A stretch of 51,622 nt of DNA, taken from the NCBI RefSeq assembly GCF_006861775.1, contig NZ_VDGG01000027.1, positions 1-51,622 of the forward strand. Direction: 5' to 3'. The position numbers and the translations under genes are program-made. This stretch comes from Psychrobacillus soli. GTDB lineage: Bacteria; Bacillota; Bacilli; Bacillales_A; Planococcaceae. The notes beneath the pieces were generated by a model. It was not told the origin of the DNA. It saw only the letters and a list, made by a program, of their open reading frames with translations, and made no database searches. This document shows, piece after piece, positions 27,076 to 35,364 of this stretch (the stretch's first letter is position 1; every line of letters starts with the position of its first letter).

Positions 27076-28149
27076 ATGAAGAGTCGAATTTTAGAAAGAG
27101 CAATGGCAGGGAAATTTGTACTGATTGCAGAAATTGGTGTCAATTATTATGACATCGCTAAAAAATTGAATATAACAACTATGGAAGCCGCAAAATTAAT
27201 GATTAAAGAAGCAAAGGAAGCAGGCATCCATGCTGTTAAATTCCAATCGTATAAGGCAGATACATTAGCAGCTAAAGAGTCACCATCTTATTGGGATACA
27301 AATGAAGAGTCTACAACTTCACAATATGAGCTATTCAAAAAATTTGATAGTTTTTCATATAAGGAATATAAAGAGTTGTTCGAATATTGCGATTACTTAG
27401 GTGTGGAATTTTTATCTACGGCATTTGACATTGAATCTGCTGATTACCTCTCTGATTTGATGGTGGTTTATAAAATTTCTTCATCAGATTTAAATAACCT
27501 TCCATTTGTTGAATATCAAGCAAAAAAGGGGAAACCTATTTTACTTTCTGTTGGAGCTTCAAACGAAGACGAAATCGAAAGAACCCTGCGAGTGATCAGA
27601 GCACATAATAATGAACCAATTGTTTTACTCCATTGTGTTCTGGAGTATCCTACTCCATTCGAACATGCCAACTTAAATAAAATCGTTACACTAAAGAATA
27701 ATTATCCTGATGTTATTATTGGGTATTCCGATCATACAAAACCTGATGTGCACGCAGATATTATTAAAACAGCATATAACTTAGGTGCAATCGTGATAGA
27801 AAAACATTTCACTTTGGATAAAACTTTACCAGGTAATGATCATTACCATGCAATGGATCCAAATGATGCGAGCAAAATCATTAGTGGTATAAGCTTTATT
27901 GAAACAATAAGAGGATCTTACGATATAAAGTGCTTAGATTCAGAAATAGTATCAAGACAAAATGCACGAAGATCTTTAGTAGCAAATTGCGATATTGAAA
28001 AAGGAGATACGATTACCAAAGAGATGCTTACTTTTAAAAGACCAGGTACTGGAATTTCACCATCGGAGATTGATAAAGTACTCGGAAAAGTTGCGAAAGA
28101 AGCTATTACTGAAGATTCTATTTTACAATATGAAATGATTAAAGGATAA
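27076..28149 (+). CDS. neuB: Nonulosonic acid synthase (NeuB/LegI/PseI family)
   Basis: 357 residues; condenses a 6-carbon amino sugar with phosphoenolpyruvate to give a sialic-acid-like sugar. The TIM barrel starts with LIAEIGVNYYD and has KFQSYKADTL, KISSSDLNNLPF, GYSDHT and IEKHFTLDK. The C-terminal SAF domain (about 295-357) contains RRSLVANCDIEKGD and RPGTGISP. Whether the product is neuraminic, legionaminic or pseudaminic acid cannot be told. It is in operon with the cytidylyltransferase fusion. No aminotransferase, acetyltransferase or dedicated UDP-sugar epimerase gene lies in the window. Confidence 0.9.
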   Translation: MKSRILERAMAGKFVLIAEIGVNYYDIAKKLNITTMEAAKLMIKEAKEAGIHAVKFQSYKADTLAAKESPSYWDTNEESTTSQYELFKKFDSFSYKEYKELFEYCDYLGVEFLSTAFDIESADYLSDLMVVYKISSSDLNNLPFVEYQAKKGKPILLSVGASNEDEIERTLRVIRAHNNEPIVLLHCVLEYPTPFEHANLNKIVTLKNNYPDVIIGYSDHTKPDVHADIIKTAYNLGAIVIEKHFTLDKTLPGNDHYHAMDPNDASKIISGISFIETIRGSYDIKCLDSEIVSRQNARRSLVANCDIEKGDTITKEMLTFKRPGTGISPSEIDKVLGKVAKEAITEDSILQYEMIKG

Positions 28150-28207
28150 AATTTCCTTATTGGTGGCTATGCTGTAAAAATAACCGAGGATGCAGCTTAA
28201 ATAAATT

Positions 28208-28267
28208 AAAAAGCGTCTCTCTGCAAGAAGTAATTCCAAGCTATTCTGACAACTAACTATAATTTAT
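28208..28267 (+). repeat. Dispersed intergenic repeat, copy A (diverged)
   Basis: AAAAAGCGTCTCTCTGCAAG...CTATTCTGACAACTAACTATAATTT aligns with the core CGCGTCCCTGTGTTAG...CTATTCTGACAATTTACT of copies B and C. It lies between neuB and galE and ends in a TATAAT that could be the galE -10. No trailing hairpin is seen. Confidence 0.5.
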
Positions 28268-28304
28268 GTTTGATACTGACACTTAATGAAATGGAGGTCA
28301 TCTA

Positions 28305-29336
28305 GTGAATATTCTAGTAACAGGTGGTGCAGGATATATTGGCTCACATACATGTGTAGCTTTGCTAGAGGCTGGCCATTCTGTGATTATTGCAGATAAT
28401 TTATGTAATAGTAGGCGTGAGGCTGTTGAGATAGTTAAGCAAATTGTAGATAAAGAAGTTACCTTTCGTGAGATTGATGTAACGGATGCTGAAGCAGTTG
28501 ATACTTTATTTAAGTCTCACAAGATTGATGGCGTCATTCATTTTGCGGGTTTGAAAGCAGTGGGTGAGTCTGTAGAGAAACCAGATGCTTATTATTTTAA
28601 TAATCTTGTCAGTACTATAATTGTTGCCAAGGCTTGTTTAAAGTATGGTGTTGAGCGATTTGTGTTTAGTTCATCGGCAACCGTGTATGGGGATAATACG
28701 GTACCGTTTATGGAGACAATGGATTTATTACCTACGACGAATCCCTATGGTGAAACGAAAGCAATGTGCGAACGAATATTAACTGATATTGCAAAAGTGA
28801 ATCCGGGTTTTGGTGTTTCACTACTCCGGTATTTTAATCCAGTAGGTGCTCATGAAAGTGGCTTAATCGGTGAAGCACCTAATGGGATTCCAAATAACTT
28901 AATGCCTTATATTACACAAGTGGCAACAGGTAAGCTTTCGAAGTTGAGAGTGTTTGGTGATGATTATCATACTGTGGATGGCACGGGAGTACGTGATTAT
29001 ATTCATGTCGTTGATGTGGCTGAAGGACATGTAGCGGCCCTAGATCATCTAAAAGAAGGTTTACATATTTATAATCTTGGTACGGGTCGAGGAACGAGTG
29101 TACTAGAGTTAGTACATGCTTTCGAAGAAGCGAATGATATTGAAGTACCTTATGATATTGTGGAGCGACGTTCTGGTGATATTGCTTCTTGTTACGCGGA
29201 TGTTTCAAAGGCAGAGCGAGAGTTAGGGTGGGGAGCTAAGCGTGATATTGTGGAGATGTGTCGTGATGCTTGGCGGTTTGAGACGAATTATAGACAGAAA
29301 GAAGAACTTAATAAAACTGTAAAGAGTTCTATCTAG
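28305..29336 (+). CDS. galE: UDP-glucose 4-epimerase
   Basis: 343 residues; interconverts UDP-glucose and UDP-galactose (or the HexNAc forms). NAD-binding VTGGAGYIGSHT at the start, FAGLKAVGES, SSSATVYG with Tyr-x-x-x-Lys at NPYGETKAM, RYFNPVGAHESG and GVRDYIHVVD are all canonical GalE. GTG start at 28305 after GGAGG. It closes the polysaccharide locus and is followed by a terminator. Codon use is less AT-rich than in the glycosyltransferase core. Confidence 0.95.
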   Translation: MNILVTGGAGYIGSHTCVALLEAGHSVIIADNLCNSRREAVEIVKQIVDKEVTFREIDVTDAEAVDTLFKSHKIDGVIHFAGLKAVGESVEKPDAYYFNNLVSTIIVAKACLKYGVERFVFSSSATVYGDNTVPFMETMDLLPTTNPYGETKAMCERILTDIAKVNPGFGVSLLRYFNPVGAHESGLIGEAPNGIPNNLMPYITQVATGKLSKLRVFGDDYHTVDGTGVRDYIHVVDVAEGHVAALDHLKEGLHIYNLGTGRGTSVLELVHAFEEANDIEVPYDIVERRSGDIASCYADVSKAERELGWGAKRDIVEMCRDAWRFETNYRQKEELNKTVKSSI

Positions 29337-29400
29337 GGCATTGAATCTTAATTTTTGGTTTAAGGTGCTAGTTATTTACACAAATCGCTTTAAGAAAGAT

Positions 29401-29443
29401 AAGCTCATTCATAGTTTGACTGAATACTATGAATGGGCTTTCC
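29401..29443 (+). terminator. Rho-independent terminator of the polysaccharide locus
   Basis: AAGCTCATTCATAGT (29401-29415) pairs with ACTATGAATGGGCTT (29426-29440), 15 bp with one G-T pair and a 10-nt loop, followed by TTCCTT. Confidence 0.75.
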
Positions 29444-29600
29444 TTGCGGAAATGAATTTTTTTGTCTTTAATTGACTAAATATTCGTTTCATTTAACTGG
29501 AATGCTAGAATCCGACTCAGCCCCCAATCAAACAACGCATATAAATCACGTAGCACCTCCTGGTACGATACATGTATCAATCTAAGGAGATGCTTTTTTT

Positions 29601-29795
29601 ATGCCACATCAAAAATTAACAATCGTCCCCGTTAAGCTTCATCCAGTTAGTGAAAATTCTTTACCGTTTACTCCCTTGGACTCCCTTTTCCCGAGCATTT
29701 GCACGATTAAAACGGCACATGCAGAAATTTCCTTCTATAGTGGCGTAGATGAACGCATCATCCAAACCGTTATGAGGGAGTTGAGACATCTATGA
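29601..29795 (+). pseudogene. tnpA: IS66 tnpA remnant
   Basis: 64 residues. The second half (AEISFYSGVDERIIQTVMRELRHL-type ending) is like the C-terminal end of IS66 TnpA. The HTH half is absent, so this is a shortened or reduced TnpA. Its stop overlaps the start of the tnpB fragment. Confidence 0.55.
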
Positions 29796-29917
29796 AACAG
29801 GATTATACAAGCGTGAAAAACATCTGCATCGTTTTTGGAAAAACGGATATGCGAAAAGGAATTGATGGATTAGCCACACTAATCCAGGATTCTTTTAAAA
29901 ACGCGTCCCTGTGTTAG
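29792..29917 (+). pseudogene. tnpB: IS66 tnpB N-terminal fragment
   Basis: 41 codons reading MKQDYTSVKNICIVFGKTDM and continuing RKGIDGLATLIQDSFK. This matches the TnpB signature ([12 protein letters not shown] in the element at 127-2358). At SFK the frame enters the CGCGTCCCTGTGTTAG repeat and stops. The remaining two thirds of the gene are missing. Confidence 0.8.
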
Positions 29918-29948
29918 GAACTATTCTGACAATTTACTACAATTCACT
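29897..29948 (+). repeat. Dispersed intergenic repeat, copy B
   Basis: AAACGCGTCCCTGTGTTAG followed by GAACTATTCTGACAATTTAC and TRCAATTCAC. It is almost identical to copy C over about 50 bp. It joins the broken tnpB at its 5' side; the hairpin found in copies C and G is absent here. Confidence 0.8.
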
Positions 29949-30104
29949 ATTAAACAGTAATTAGTAATCATATGTAAGCAAAGGAAAAGCAGTCGAAATT
30001 GAAATCTTGTGCTTCATTTTTTGGGCGATGGTCAATCGAAAGCCCAGTAGTAGTCGGACAGCGAGACCCGAAAAACTCGCCCCTACAATGTGTTAGAAAC
30101 AAAT

Positions 30105-30181
30105 GAAAAAAAGCGAGGTATTCGAGGATTGAATCGTCGAATACCTTGATAAGTTAAACTATCTGGACTTTTTCAGTGCCC
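30105..30181 (-). mobile_element. Remnant end of an IS (IS1182-like), inverted relative to 51498
   Basis: The complement of this stretch starts GGGCACTGAAAAAGTCCAGA and continues through a hairpin region. It matches 51498-51574 with scattered differences. The outer tip faces right (30181); the body would extend left but is gone. The internal hairpin is degenerate here, so this is an old fragment. The family name is a tentative inference. Confidence 0.6.
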
Positions 30182-30198
30182 TCGGCTTAATAGGATAA

Positions 30199-30558
30199 TT
30201 ACTGAAAATCTCTTTCTAGTTGACTTAACCACTCTTCTAACATTCGATATCCAAAGCTTCATAGTTACTGGATAATAGCTTGAATGCACATAATAAATCA
30301 TCTCCTAATTTGAGATGGACACCGCCTCGTAATCTATTTCTAACTCTGATTTTGTTTCTGTTTTCTTTTTGAGATTCGTTTCACAGCATCTTCGGATTTC
30401 TTCGCATTGGTTTCAACTCTTTTTTCAAGTTGTTTCAGTGTGATTGTCGGCATGTGCTCATCACCTTTTTTCCGTTTTTTCATATCCTCAGACCCCATGT
30501 TCTTTTTGTAGACAGTATATGTATCTTGTAGTTTTATTTTCTGAAAACAATTTTCCAA
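30199..30558 (-). pseudogene. Decayed gene of unknown family
   Basis: Minus-strand fragments in different frames look like one broken small gene. A basic lysine-rich start (MPTITLKQLEKRVETNAKK, with AAGGTGA upstream) is followed by LRGGVHLKLGDDLLCAFKLL and, after a further shift, MLEEWLSQLERDFQ. A frame change and a stop separate each part. It abuts the IS end at 30181. No family recognised. Confidence 0.35.
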
Positions 30559-30664
30559 CTATGCAATGTCGTGTACGAGGTTCTCGAACAATTCAGAATT
30601 CAATATGAAGCTGGTACCTTTCGCCATAGCATGAACAATTTTGATCAATATATATGTCAAATTT

Positions 30665-30707
30665 ATCATCAGAAAAGTGTACAGTGCACTTTTACTGATG
30701 ATTTTTT
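30665..30707 (+). terminator. Orphan terminator-like hairpin
   Basis: ATCATCAGAAAAGTG pairs with CACTTTTACTGATGAT (one bulge) and is followed by TTTTTT. No + strand gene ends nearby; it may be left from a deleted gene. Confidence 0.6.
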
Positions 30708-30749
30708 GTTTTATATATTCAGAATAAAAGGAATTATATAAAAATAATA

Positions 30750-30778
30750 TTGAACTGGGATACAGTATGTCATATAAT
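30750..30778 (+). promoter_or_regulatory. Sigma-A promoter with possible operator, GntR-TRAP operon
   Basis: TTGAAC (30750-30755) and TATAAT (30773-30778) are spaced exactly 17 bp. ATACAGTAT at 30760-30768 in the spacer is a perfect inverted repeat around a central A. It is a plausible binding site for the GntR/FCD regulator that follows, whose start is 20 nt past the -10. Confidence 0.7.
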
Positions 30779-30798
30779 TAAAAAAAGGAGATAATGTT

Positions 30799-31494
30799 AT
30801 GAAAATATTAGATAATCCACTCATAAGAGAAAGCGCTTTCAATCAATTACGTAAAATGATCCTTTCGCAAGAAATAAAGCCGGGGGAAAAGCTAAATGAA
30901 AAGGAGGTGGCTGAACAGTTAGGTGTAAGTAGAACTCCTGTTAGAGAAGCGTTACATAAGTTGGAGTTAGAAGGTCTCGTTGAAATTTTTCCCAGAAGAT
31001 ATTGTCTTGTTAAAGGCGTAACACATGAGTGTATAAGAGAAATTCATTTAATAAGGTCACAATTAGAGCCAATTGCTGCATCCATCGCGGTGAATAACCT
31101 GACGAATGAAGATTTGGAACGTCTGGATAACCTGATAAAACTTTCGGTGGAATTTGCATCTAAGGGTAATGTAGAAAAGATCATGGAAGCAAATGATGAA
31201 TTTCACCAGATTATTAATAGAGCATCCAATCTATCAAGAATCATAGCAATTCTTGAAAACATGCATGATTATGTTGAGGCATTCAGGTATTCATTTATGT
31301 CACGAACTGATTTGGTCAAGAGATCGATTGAAGAGCACCAAGAAATTTTGGCTGCATTGCAGACAAGAGATAAAGAATTAGTCAAAAAAATTGTAACCAA
31401 GCATTTGGAAGGCATTACTGAATACGAGGAAGTCATTTTGGAAGATATGAAACAATCACTGAAAGTCTTTGACGATGAGCTTCATAATAAATAG
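30799..31494 (+). CDS. GntR-family regulator, FadR/FCD subfamily
   Basis: 231 residues. The N-terminal winged HTH (about 10-75) has LRKMILSQEIKPGEKLNEKE and LGVSRTPVREALHKLELEGL. A helical FCD ligand-binding domain follows, with an acidic/His metal site suggested by EANDEFHQII and EEHQEI. Such regulators usually repress a neighbouring uptake operon until the substrate or a metabolite binds. It is followed after 17 nt by the TRAP genes, so it is likely autoregulated with them. Confidence 0.9.
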   Translation: MKILDNPLIRESAFNQLRKMILSQEIKPGEKLNEKEVAEQLGVSRTPVREALHKLELEGLVEIFPRRYCLVKGVTHECIREIHLIRSQLEPIAASIAVNNLTNEDLERLDNLIKLSVEFASKGNVEKIMEANDEFHQIINRASNLSRIIAILENMHDYVEAFRYSFMSRTDLVKRSIEEHQEILAALQTRDKELVKKIVTKHLEGITEYEEVILEDMKQSLKVFDDELHNK

Positions 31495-31511
31495 GTAAGG
31501 GAGTAGATAAT

Positions 31512-32531
31512 ATGAAAAAGAAGAGTATAAGTTTGCTAGTTCTTATTCTATTTTTAAGTAGTATTTTGTTGAGTGCCTGTAGTGAAGACAGTAAAGCATC
31601 AGGTGGTAGTAAAAGCATAACAACCTTAAGTTTTGCCTATGAGTTGCCAGACGACCACCCTTGGGGAGAAGGAGCTAAAAAGTTCAAGGAAGTCGTTGAA
31701 GAAAAAACAAATGGTGAAGTGAAAATTGAAATATACGGTAACGGTTCACTGGCTGGTTCAGGTAGAGAAATTCAAGAAGGAGCCAAAATTGGAACAATAG
31801 ATATCGGCATATCATCTACACCAATGTCCTTGATGAATCCGTACCAAGATCTATTTTCACTGCCATATATTTTTAGTAGCCGAGAAAATGCTTGGGAAGT
31901 GCTCGATGGACCAATCGGGGATAAGGTAGGTGAAAAGTTAAGCGCTCATAATTTGACCCATCTAGCATATTGGGAAGATGGATTCAGACAAATTACCAAT
32001 AGTACCCGTCCAATCACGAAAATCGAGGACTTTAAGGGATTAAGGATTCGTGTGCCGGAAAGTGAAGTTAGAATAGAATCTTTTAAAGCATTAGGTTCTA
32101 GTCCACTTCCAATGGCATGGTCTGAAGTGTTTACAGCCCTTCAACAAGGAACCATTGATGGACAGGAAAATCCGTTGTCTGTTATCAATAGCTCATCCTT
32201 TTATGATGTACAAAAATACTTAACCATTTCAAACCATGTGTATTCACCTGCCACATTGTTTATCAATACTTCGAAATGGGATTCATTAAGTAAGGAACAG
32301 AAGGAAATCGTATTAGAGGCGGCTAAAGCAGGTAGGGATTTAAATCGTCAGTTGAATGAAGAACAAGACTCTGAATTGGTAAAAGGACTTGAAGAAAAAG
32401 GGATGGAAGTTACAGTGATTGACGAGAATAAGCCATTCCAAGAAGCTACAAAGTCCGTGTGGGAAAGTGTAGTAAATGACATTGGCGGTGATGCACAGGA
32501 AATCGTTGATGAAATAAATAAGTCACAGTAA
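31512..32531 (+). CDS. dctP: TRAP transporter substrate-binding lipoprotein (DctP)
   Basis: 339 residues. Lipoprotein signal with lipobox LLSAC (Cys23). The DctP domain shows FAYELPDDHPWGEGAKKF, the IRVPESEVRIESFKALG block carrying the carboxylate-binding Arg, PMAWSEVFTALQQGTIDGQENP and QKYLTISNHVYSP. It captures an organic anion outside the membrane and delivers it to the DctQM pair encoded next. The pairing with a proline-racemase-family enzyme hints at a hydroxyproline-like or other cyclic amino acid. Confidence 0.93.
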   Translation: MKKKSISLLVLILFLSSILLSACSEDSKASGGSKSITTLSFAYELPDDHPWGEGAKKFKEVVEEKTNGEVKIEIYGNGSLAGSGREIQEGAKIGTIDIGISSTPMSLMNPYQDLFSLPYIFSSRENAWEVLDGPIGDKVGEKLSAHNLTHLAYWEDGFRQITNSTRPITKIEDFKGLRIRVPESEVRIESFKALGSSPLPMAWSEVFTALQQGTIDGQENPLSVINSSSFYDVQKYLTISNHVYSPATLFINTSKWDSLSKEQKEIVLEAAKAGRDLNRQLNEEQDSELVKGLEEKGMEVTVIDENKPFQEATKSVWESVVNDIGGDAQEIVDEINKSQ

Positions 32532-32545
32532 AAGGTTGAGATTAA

Positions 32546-33058
32546 ATGGAGAAAATTAGGACTTTCATTCATTCAACTATTAAGCGTTTAAATATTTCAG
32601 TCATATTTTTAATGTTTTTGGTTTTAATTATTCAAGTTATAACAAGAAAATTATTTAATGATCCATTACCATGGCCAGAAGAATTGTCATTAATCGCAAT
32701 GATTTGGATTACCTTTTTTGGAGCGTATCAATGCACAATTGAAGAAAATCATCTGAAAATGGATTTCTTACAAAGCAAAATTTCTGAAAAGATGAAGCCT
32801 TTTTTATCCATTGTTGCAAAAGGATTCGTCGTTTGGTTTTTAATTGTCACCTGTTATATGGGATTTTCGTTTATTCAGCAAGCAGGAAATATTAAAATGC
32901 CGGTTTCAGGACTCCCTATGTGGATTCCATATTGGATTATTTGGTCCAGTTTCTTTCTAATGCTGATTGAATTTATTGCCCAAATTATTTTGCATATTAG
33001 GGAAATAGTCAGTCCGTCAAAGCAAAAAGGGGGGGATGAAGAATGCTCCCAATCTTGA
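32546..33058 (+). CDS. dctQ: TRAP transporter small permease (DctQ)
   Basis: 170 residues with four membrane segments (about 15-35, 48-68, 87-110 and 126-150). The DctQ motif PLPWPEELSLIAMIWITFFGA is clear. It forms the membrane complex with DctM and overlaps that gene by 16 nt. Confidence 0.9.
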   Translation: MEKIRTFIHSTIKRLNISVIFLMFLVLIIQVITRKLFNDPLPWPEELSLIAMIWITFFGAYQCTIEENHLKMDFLQSKISEKMKPFLSIVAKGFVVWFLIVTCYMGFSFIQQAGNIKMPVSGLPMWIPYWIIWSSFFLMLIEFIAQIILHIREIVSPSKQKGGDEECSQS

Positions 33059-34323
33059 TGCTCTTGGTTATACTAGTTCTTCTAGCAATTGGGGTGCCTA
33101 TTGCATTCACTTTAGGAATCACAGCTACAGTTTTCTTAATCATATATGCGGATATTCCGATGGTTGTAATTATTCAACAACTTTATTTGGGTACAAACAG
33201 TTTTCCTTTGTTGGCAATTCCGTTATTCATGTTAGCGGGATCATTAATGAACTATGGAGGTATTTCTGTACGTCTTATCAATTTTGCCCTATCCATTATA
33301 GGGATGGTAAAAGGCGGTTTAGGCATGGTCAATGTGGTGGCATCTGTATTTTTCGGAGCCATAACTGGAACTTCAGCAGGTGCTAGTGCTGCTGTAGGTC
33401 AAATCATGATACCTGCAATGAAGGAAAAGGGGTATTCTGCGAGCTTTTCAGCAGCCGTCACCTCTGCTGGTTCATCGCTCGGAATCATCATACCGCCTAG
33501 TGTGCCGATGATTCTTTACGGATCGATATCGGGGCTTTCGGTAGCAACCTTATTTTTTGCGGGAATCCCGATAGGTATTGGCATAGCAATTGGTTTTATG
33601 ATTGTTGTATATATTATTTCTGTCAAAAAGAAATATGATTTTAAAGAACAACCATTCTCTTGGAGACTAGTACTTAAAACGTTTGTTAGCGCAGTGCCGG
33701 CTCTTTTAGTACCAGTCGCAATTATGGGTGGAATTGTAACAGGATTCGCTACACCAACCGAGTCTGCTGCAATTGCCGTTATTTGCGGCATCATTGCAGG
33801 AATTATTTATAAACAGTTAACCTGGAGCGGATTTAAGAAGGCGTTGAATGAAAGCGTCGTGAATACAGCACTGGTAATGTTAATTGTTGCGACAGCCAAA
33901 ATTCTAGGCTTCTCATTTTCAGCACTTGGAATCGGAAGAATGATAATGGAACCGTTAATGGCATATGCTGAAAACCCTATTATCTTGATGCTTTTGGCAA
34001 GTTTGATTCTATTTATTGGAGGTTTCATATTTGACGGTACCGTAATGGTTCTAGTAATCGTGCCATTGTTTCTCCCATTGGTTGAAGCTACCGCGATTGA
34101 TCCCCTACAATTTGCAATGGTAGTCATAATTGTTTGGGCAATCGGTCAGCAAACGCCACCAGTAGCAAGCGGACTTTACATAACAACCGCTATTGCACAA
34201 GTAAGTATGCTTCAAGTAAGCAGATACAATATTTGGTTTATATTAGTGTTCTTTGTGGCTTTAATGGGGATGATTTTCATTCCTGATGTCATGCTTTATA
34301 TTCCAAGAATTATTATTCCATAA
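33043..34323 (+). CDS. dctM: TRAP transporter large permease (DctM)
   Basis: 426 residues, about 12 membrane segments; the Na+-coupled transport subunit. Typical DctM blocks: GVPIAFTLGIT, AIPLFMLAGSLMNYGGIS, FFGAITGTSAGASAAVG, IIIPPSVPMILYG, TESAAIAVI and the late IWAIGQQTPPVASGLYI. It overlaps dctQ and has a GGGGGG-rich ribosome site inside that gene. Confidence 0.93.
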   Translation: MLPILMLLVILVLLAIGVPIAFTLGITATVFLIIYADIPMVVIIQQLYLGTNSFPLLAIPLFMLAGSLMNYGGISVRLINFALSIIGMVKGGLGMVNVVASVFFGAITGTSAGASAAVGQIMIPAMKEKGYSASFSAAVTSAGSSLGIIIPPSVPMILYGSISGLSVATLFFAGIPIGIGIAIGFMIVVYIISVKKKYDFKEQPFSWRLVLKTFVSAVPALLVPVAIMGGIVTGFATPTESAAIAVICGIIAGIIYKQLTWSGFKKALNESVVNTALVMLIVATAKILGFSFSALGIGRMIMEPLMAYAENPIILMLLASLILFIGGFIFDGTVMVLVIVPLFLPLVEATAIDPLQFAMVVIIVWAIGQQTPPVASGLYITTAIAQVSMLQVSRYNIWFILVFFVALMGMIFIPDVMLYIPRIIIP

Positions 34324-34349
34324 TATAACGAGAAGAGGAGAATGAAAAA

Positions 34350-35360
34350 ATGAACTTTACAAACGTTATTCAAACTATTGAGACACACACATTCGGGGAA
34401 CCGACTAGAGTTATAAACGGAGGATTATTGAAATTAAAAGGTAACACAGTAGCAGAACAGCGTGATTATATGAACGAGCACTATCAGTGGTTCCGCAATT
34501 CTCTTATCCAGGAGCCAAGAGGCCACCGAGATATGTTCGGGGCAGTTCTTTTACCGCCATTACAAGAAGGGGTCGATTTTGGGGTTATTTATATGGATAA
34601 TGCGAATTTTTTGAATATGTGTGGACATGCGACAATTGGTGTAGCTACTGCAATTGTAGAAACTGGGCTTGTTCCAATTACGGGTGAAGTAACAGAGCTA
34701 GTCTTAGAGACTCCCGCTGGACTTGTGTATCCACGAGTGAAAGTTGAAAATGGAAGAGTTTCATCAGTCACCTTTAAAAATGTTCCTGGATTCCTTGAGA
34801 AAAGAGATGTAGTAATTAACGCAGGTGAACTAGGAGAAATCAAAGTGGACATTAGCTTTGGTGGGAATTATTTTGCTTGGGTAGACATTGAACAACTGAA
34901 TGAAATTATTCATGTTTCGAATGGTTCAAAACTGAAAGCAATGGCAAAAGTTATTAAAGAAGAAGTCAATAAAGTAGTAAAGGTTCAACATCCTACAAAG
35001 CCTTATATTAATCACATTGATATCGTCACTTTTTACGGTAAACCATCCATTTACCCTGAAGCGACGTATAAAAACGTTCATATATTCAGTGAAAATCAAG
35101 CGGATCGCTCACCAGGCGGTACAGGAACAACAGCTATGGTTTCAAGAATGGTAGGTAGAGGAGAACTTGAAATTGGTGAAGAAGTTATTTGCGAAGGATT
35201 TGTAGGTGGCAGATTCTACGGGAAAGCCATCGAAAAAACACAGCTTGGAGACAAAGAAGCATATGTAACAGAGGTTACAGGCTCTGCTTTTATTACAGGA
35301 TTCAGTAACATACTAATAGATCCAAATGATCCATTCAAACATGGCTTTATGGTTGACTAA
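34350..35360 (+). CDS. Proline racemase-family enzyme with Cys/Gly active site
   Basis: 336 residues, PLP-independent proline racemase/hydroxyproline epimerase superfamily. The first catalytic Cys is present in NMCGHATIG (Cys91). The second half-site reads DRSPGGTGTTA, with Gly256 (GGC at 35115-35117) where racemases and epimerases have Cys and trans-3-hydroxy-L-proline dehydratases have Thr. With only one acid/base thiol, two-base racemisation is unlikely; a dehydratase or other single-base reaction is more plausible. It is the last gene of the GntR-TRAP operon, so its substrate is probably what the transporter brings in. A strong GAGGAG site precedes the ATG. Confidence 0.88.
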   Translation: MNFTNVIQTIETHTFGEPTRVINGGLLKLKGNTVAEQRDYMNEHYQWFRNSLIQEPRGHRDMFGAVLLPPLQEGVDFGVIYMDNANFLNMCGHATIGVATAIVETGLVPITGEVTELVLETPAGLVYPRVKVENGRVSSVTFKNVPGFLEKRDVVINAGELGEIKVDISFGGNYFAWVDIEQLNEIIHVSNGSKLKAMAKVIKEEVNKVVKVQHPTKPYINHIDIVTFYGKPSIYPEATYKNVHIFSENQADRSPGGTGTTAMVSRMVGRGELEIGEEVICEGFVGGRFYGKAIEKTQLGDKEAYVTEVTGSAFITGFSNILIDPNDPFKHGFMVD

Positions 35361-35364
35361 TATC

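Larger units (their letters stand above)
29550..29917 (+). mobile_element. Remnant of a second IS66-family element
   Basis: A tnpA-like reading frame and the first 38 or so codons of tnpB overlap by ATGA at 29792-29795, then the sequence runs into dispersed repeat copy B. The left end may be GTAGCACCTCC at 29550, by analogy with IS66 ends starting GTA. It differs strongly in sequence from the IS66 at 127-2358. Confidence 0.65.

Noticed and set aside
28912-29208. A 98-codon minus-strand frame inside galE
   Set aside because: It is a shadow of a strongly conserved GalE reading frame, with an implausible His/Gln/Leu-rich composition.
33036-33386. A 116-codon frame overlapping the dctM start
   Set aside because: It is an alternative frame of dctM, which has clear family motifs and membrane topology.
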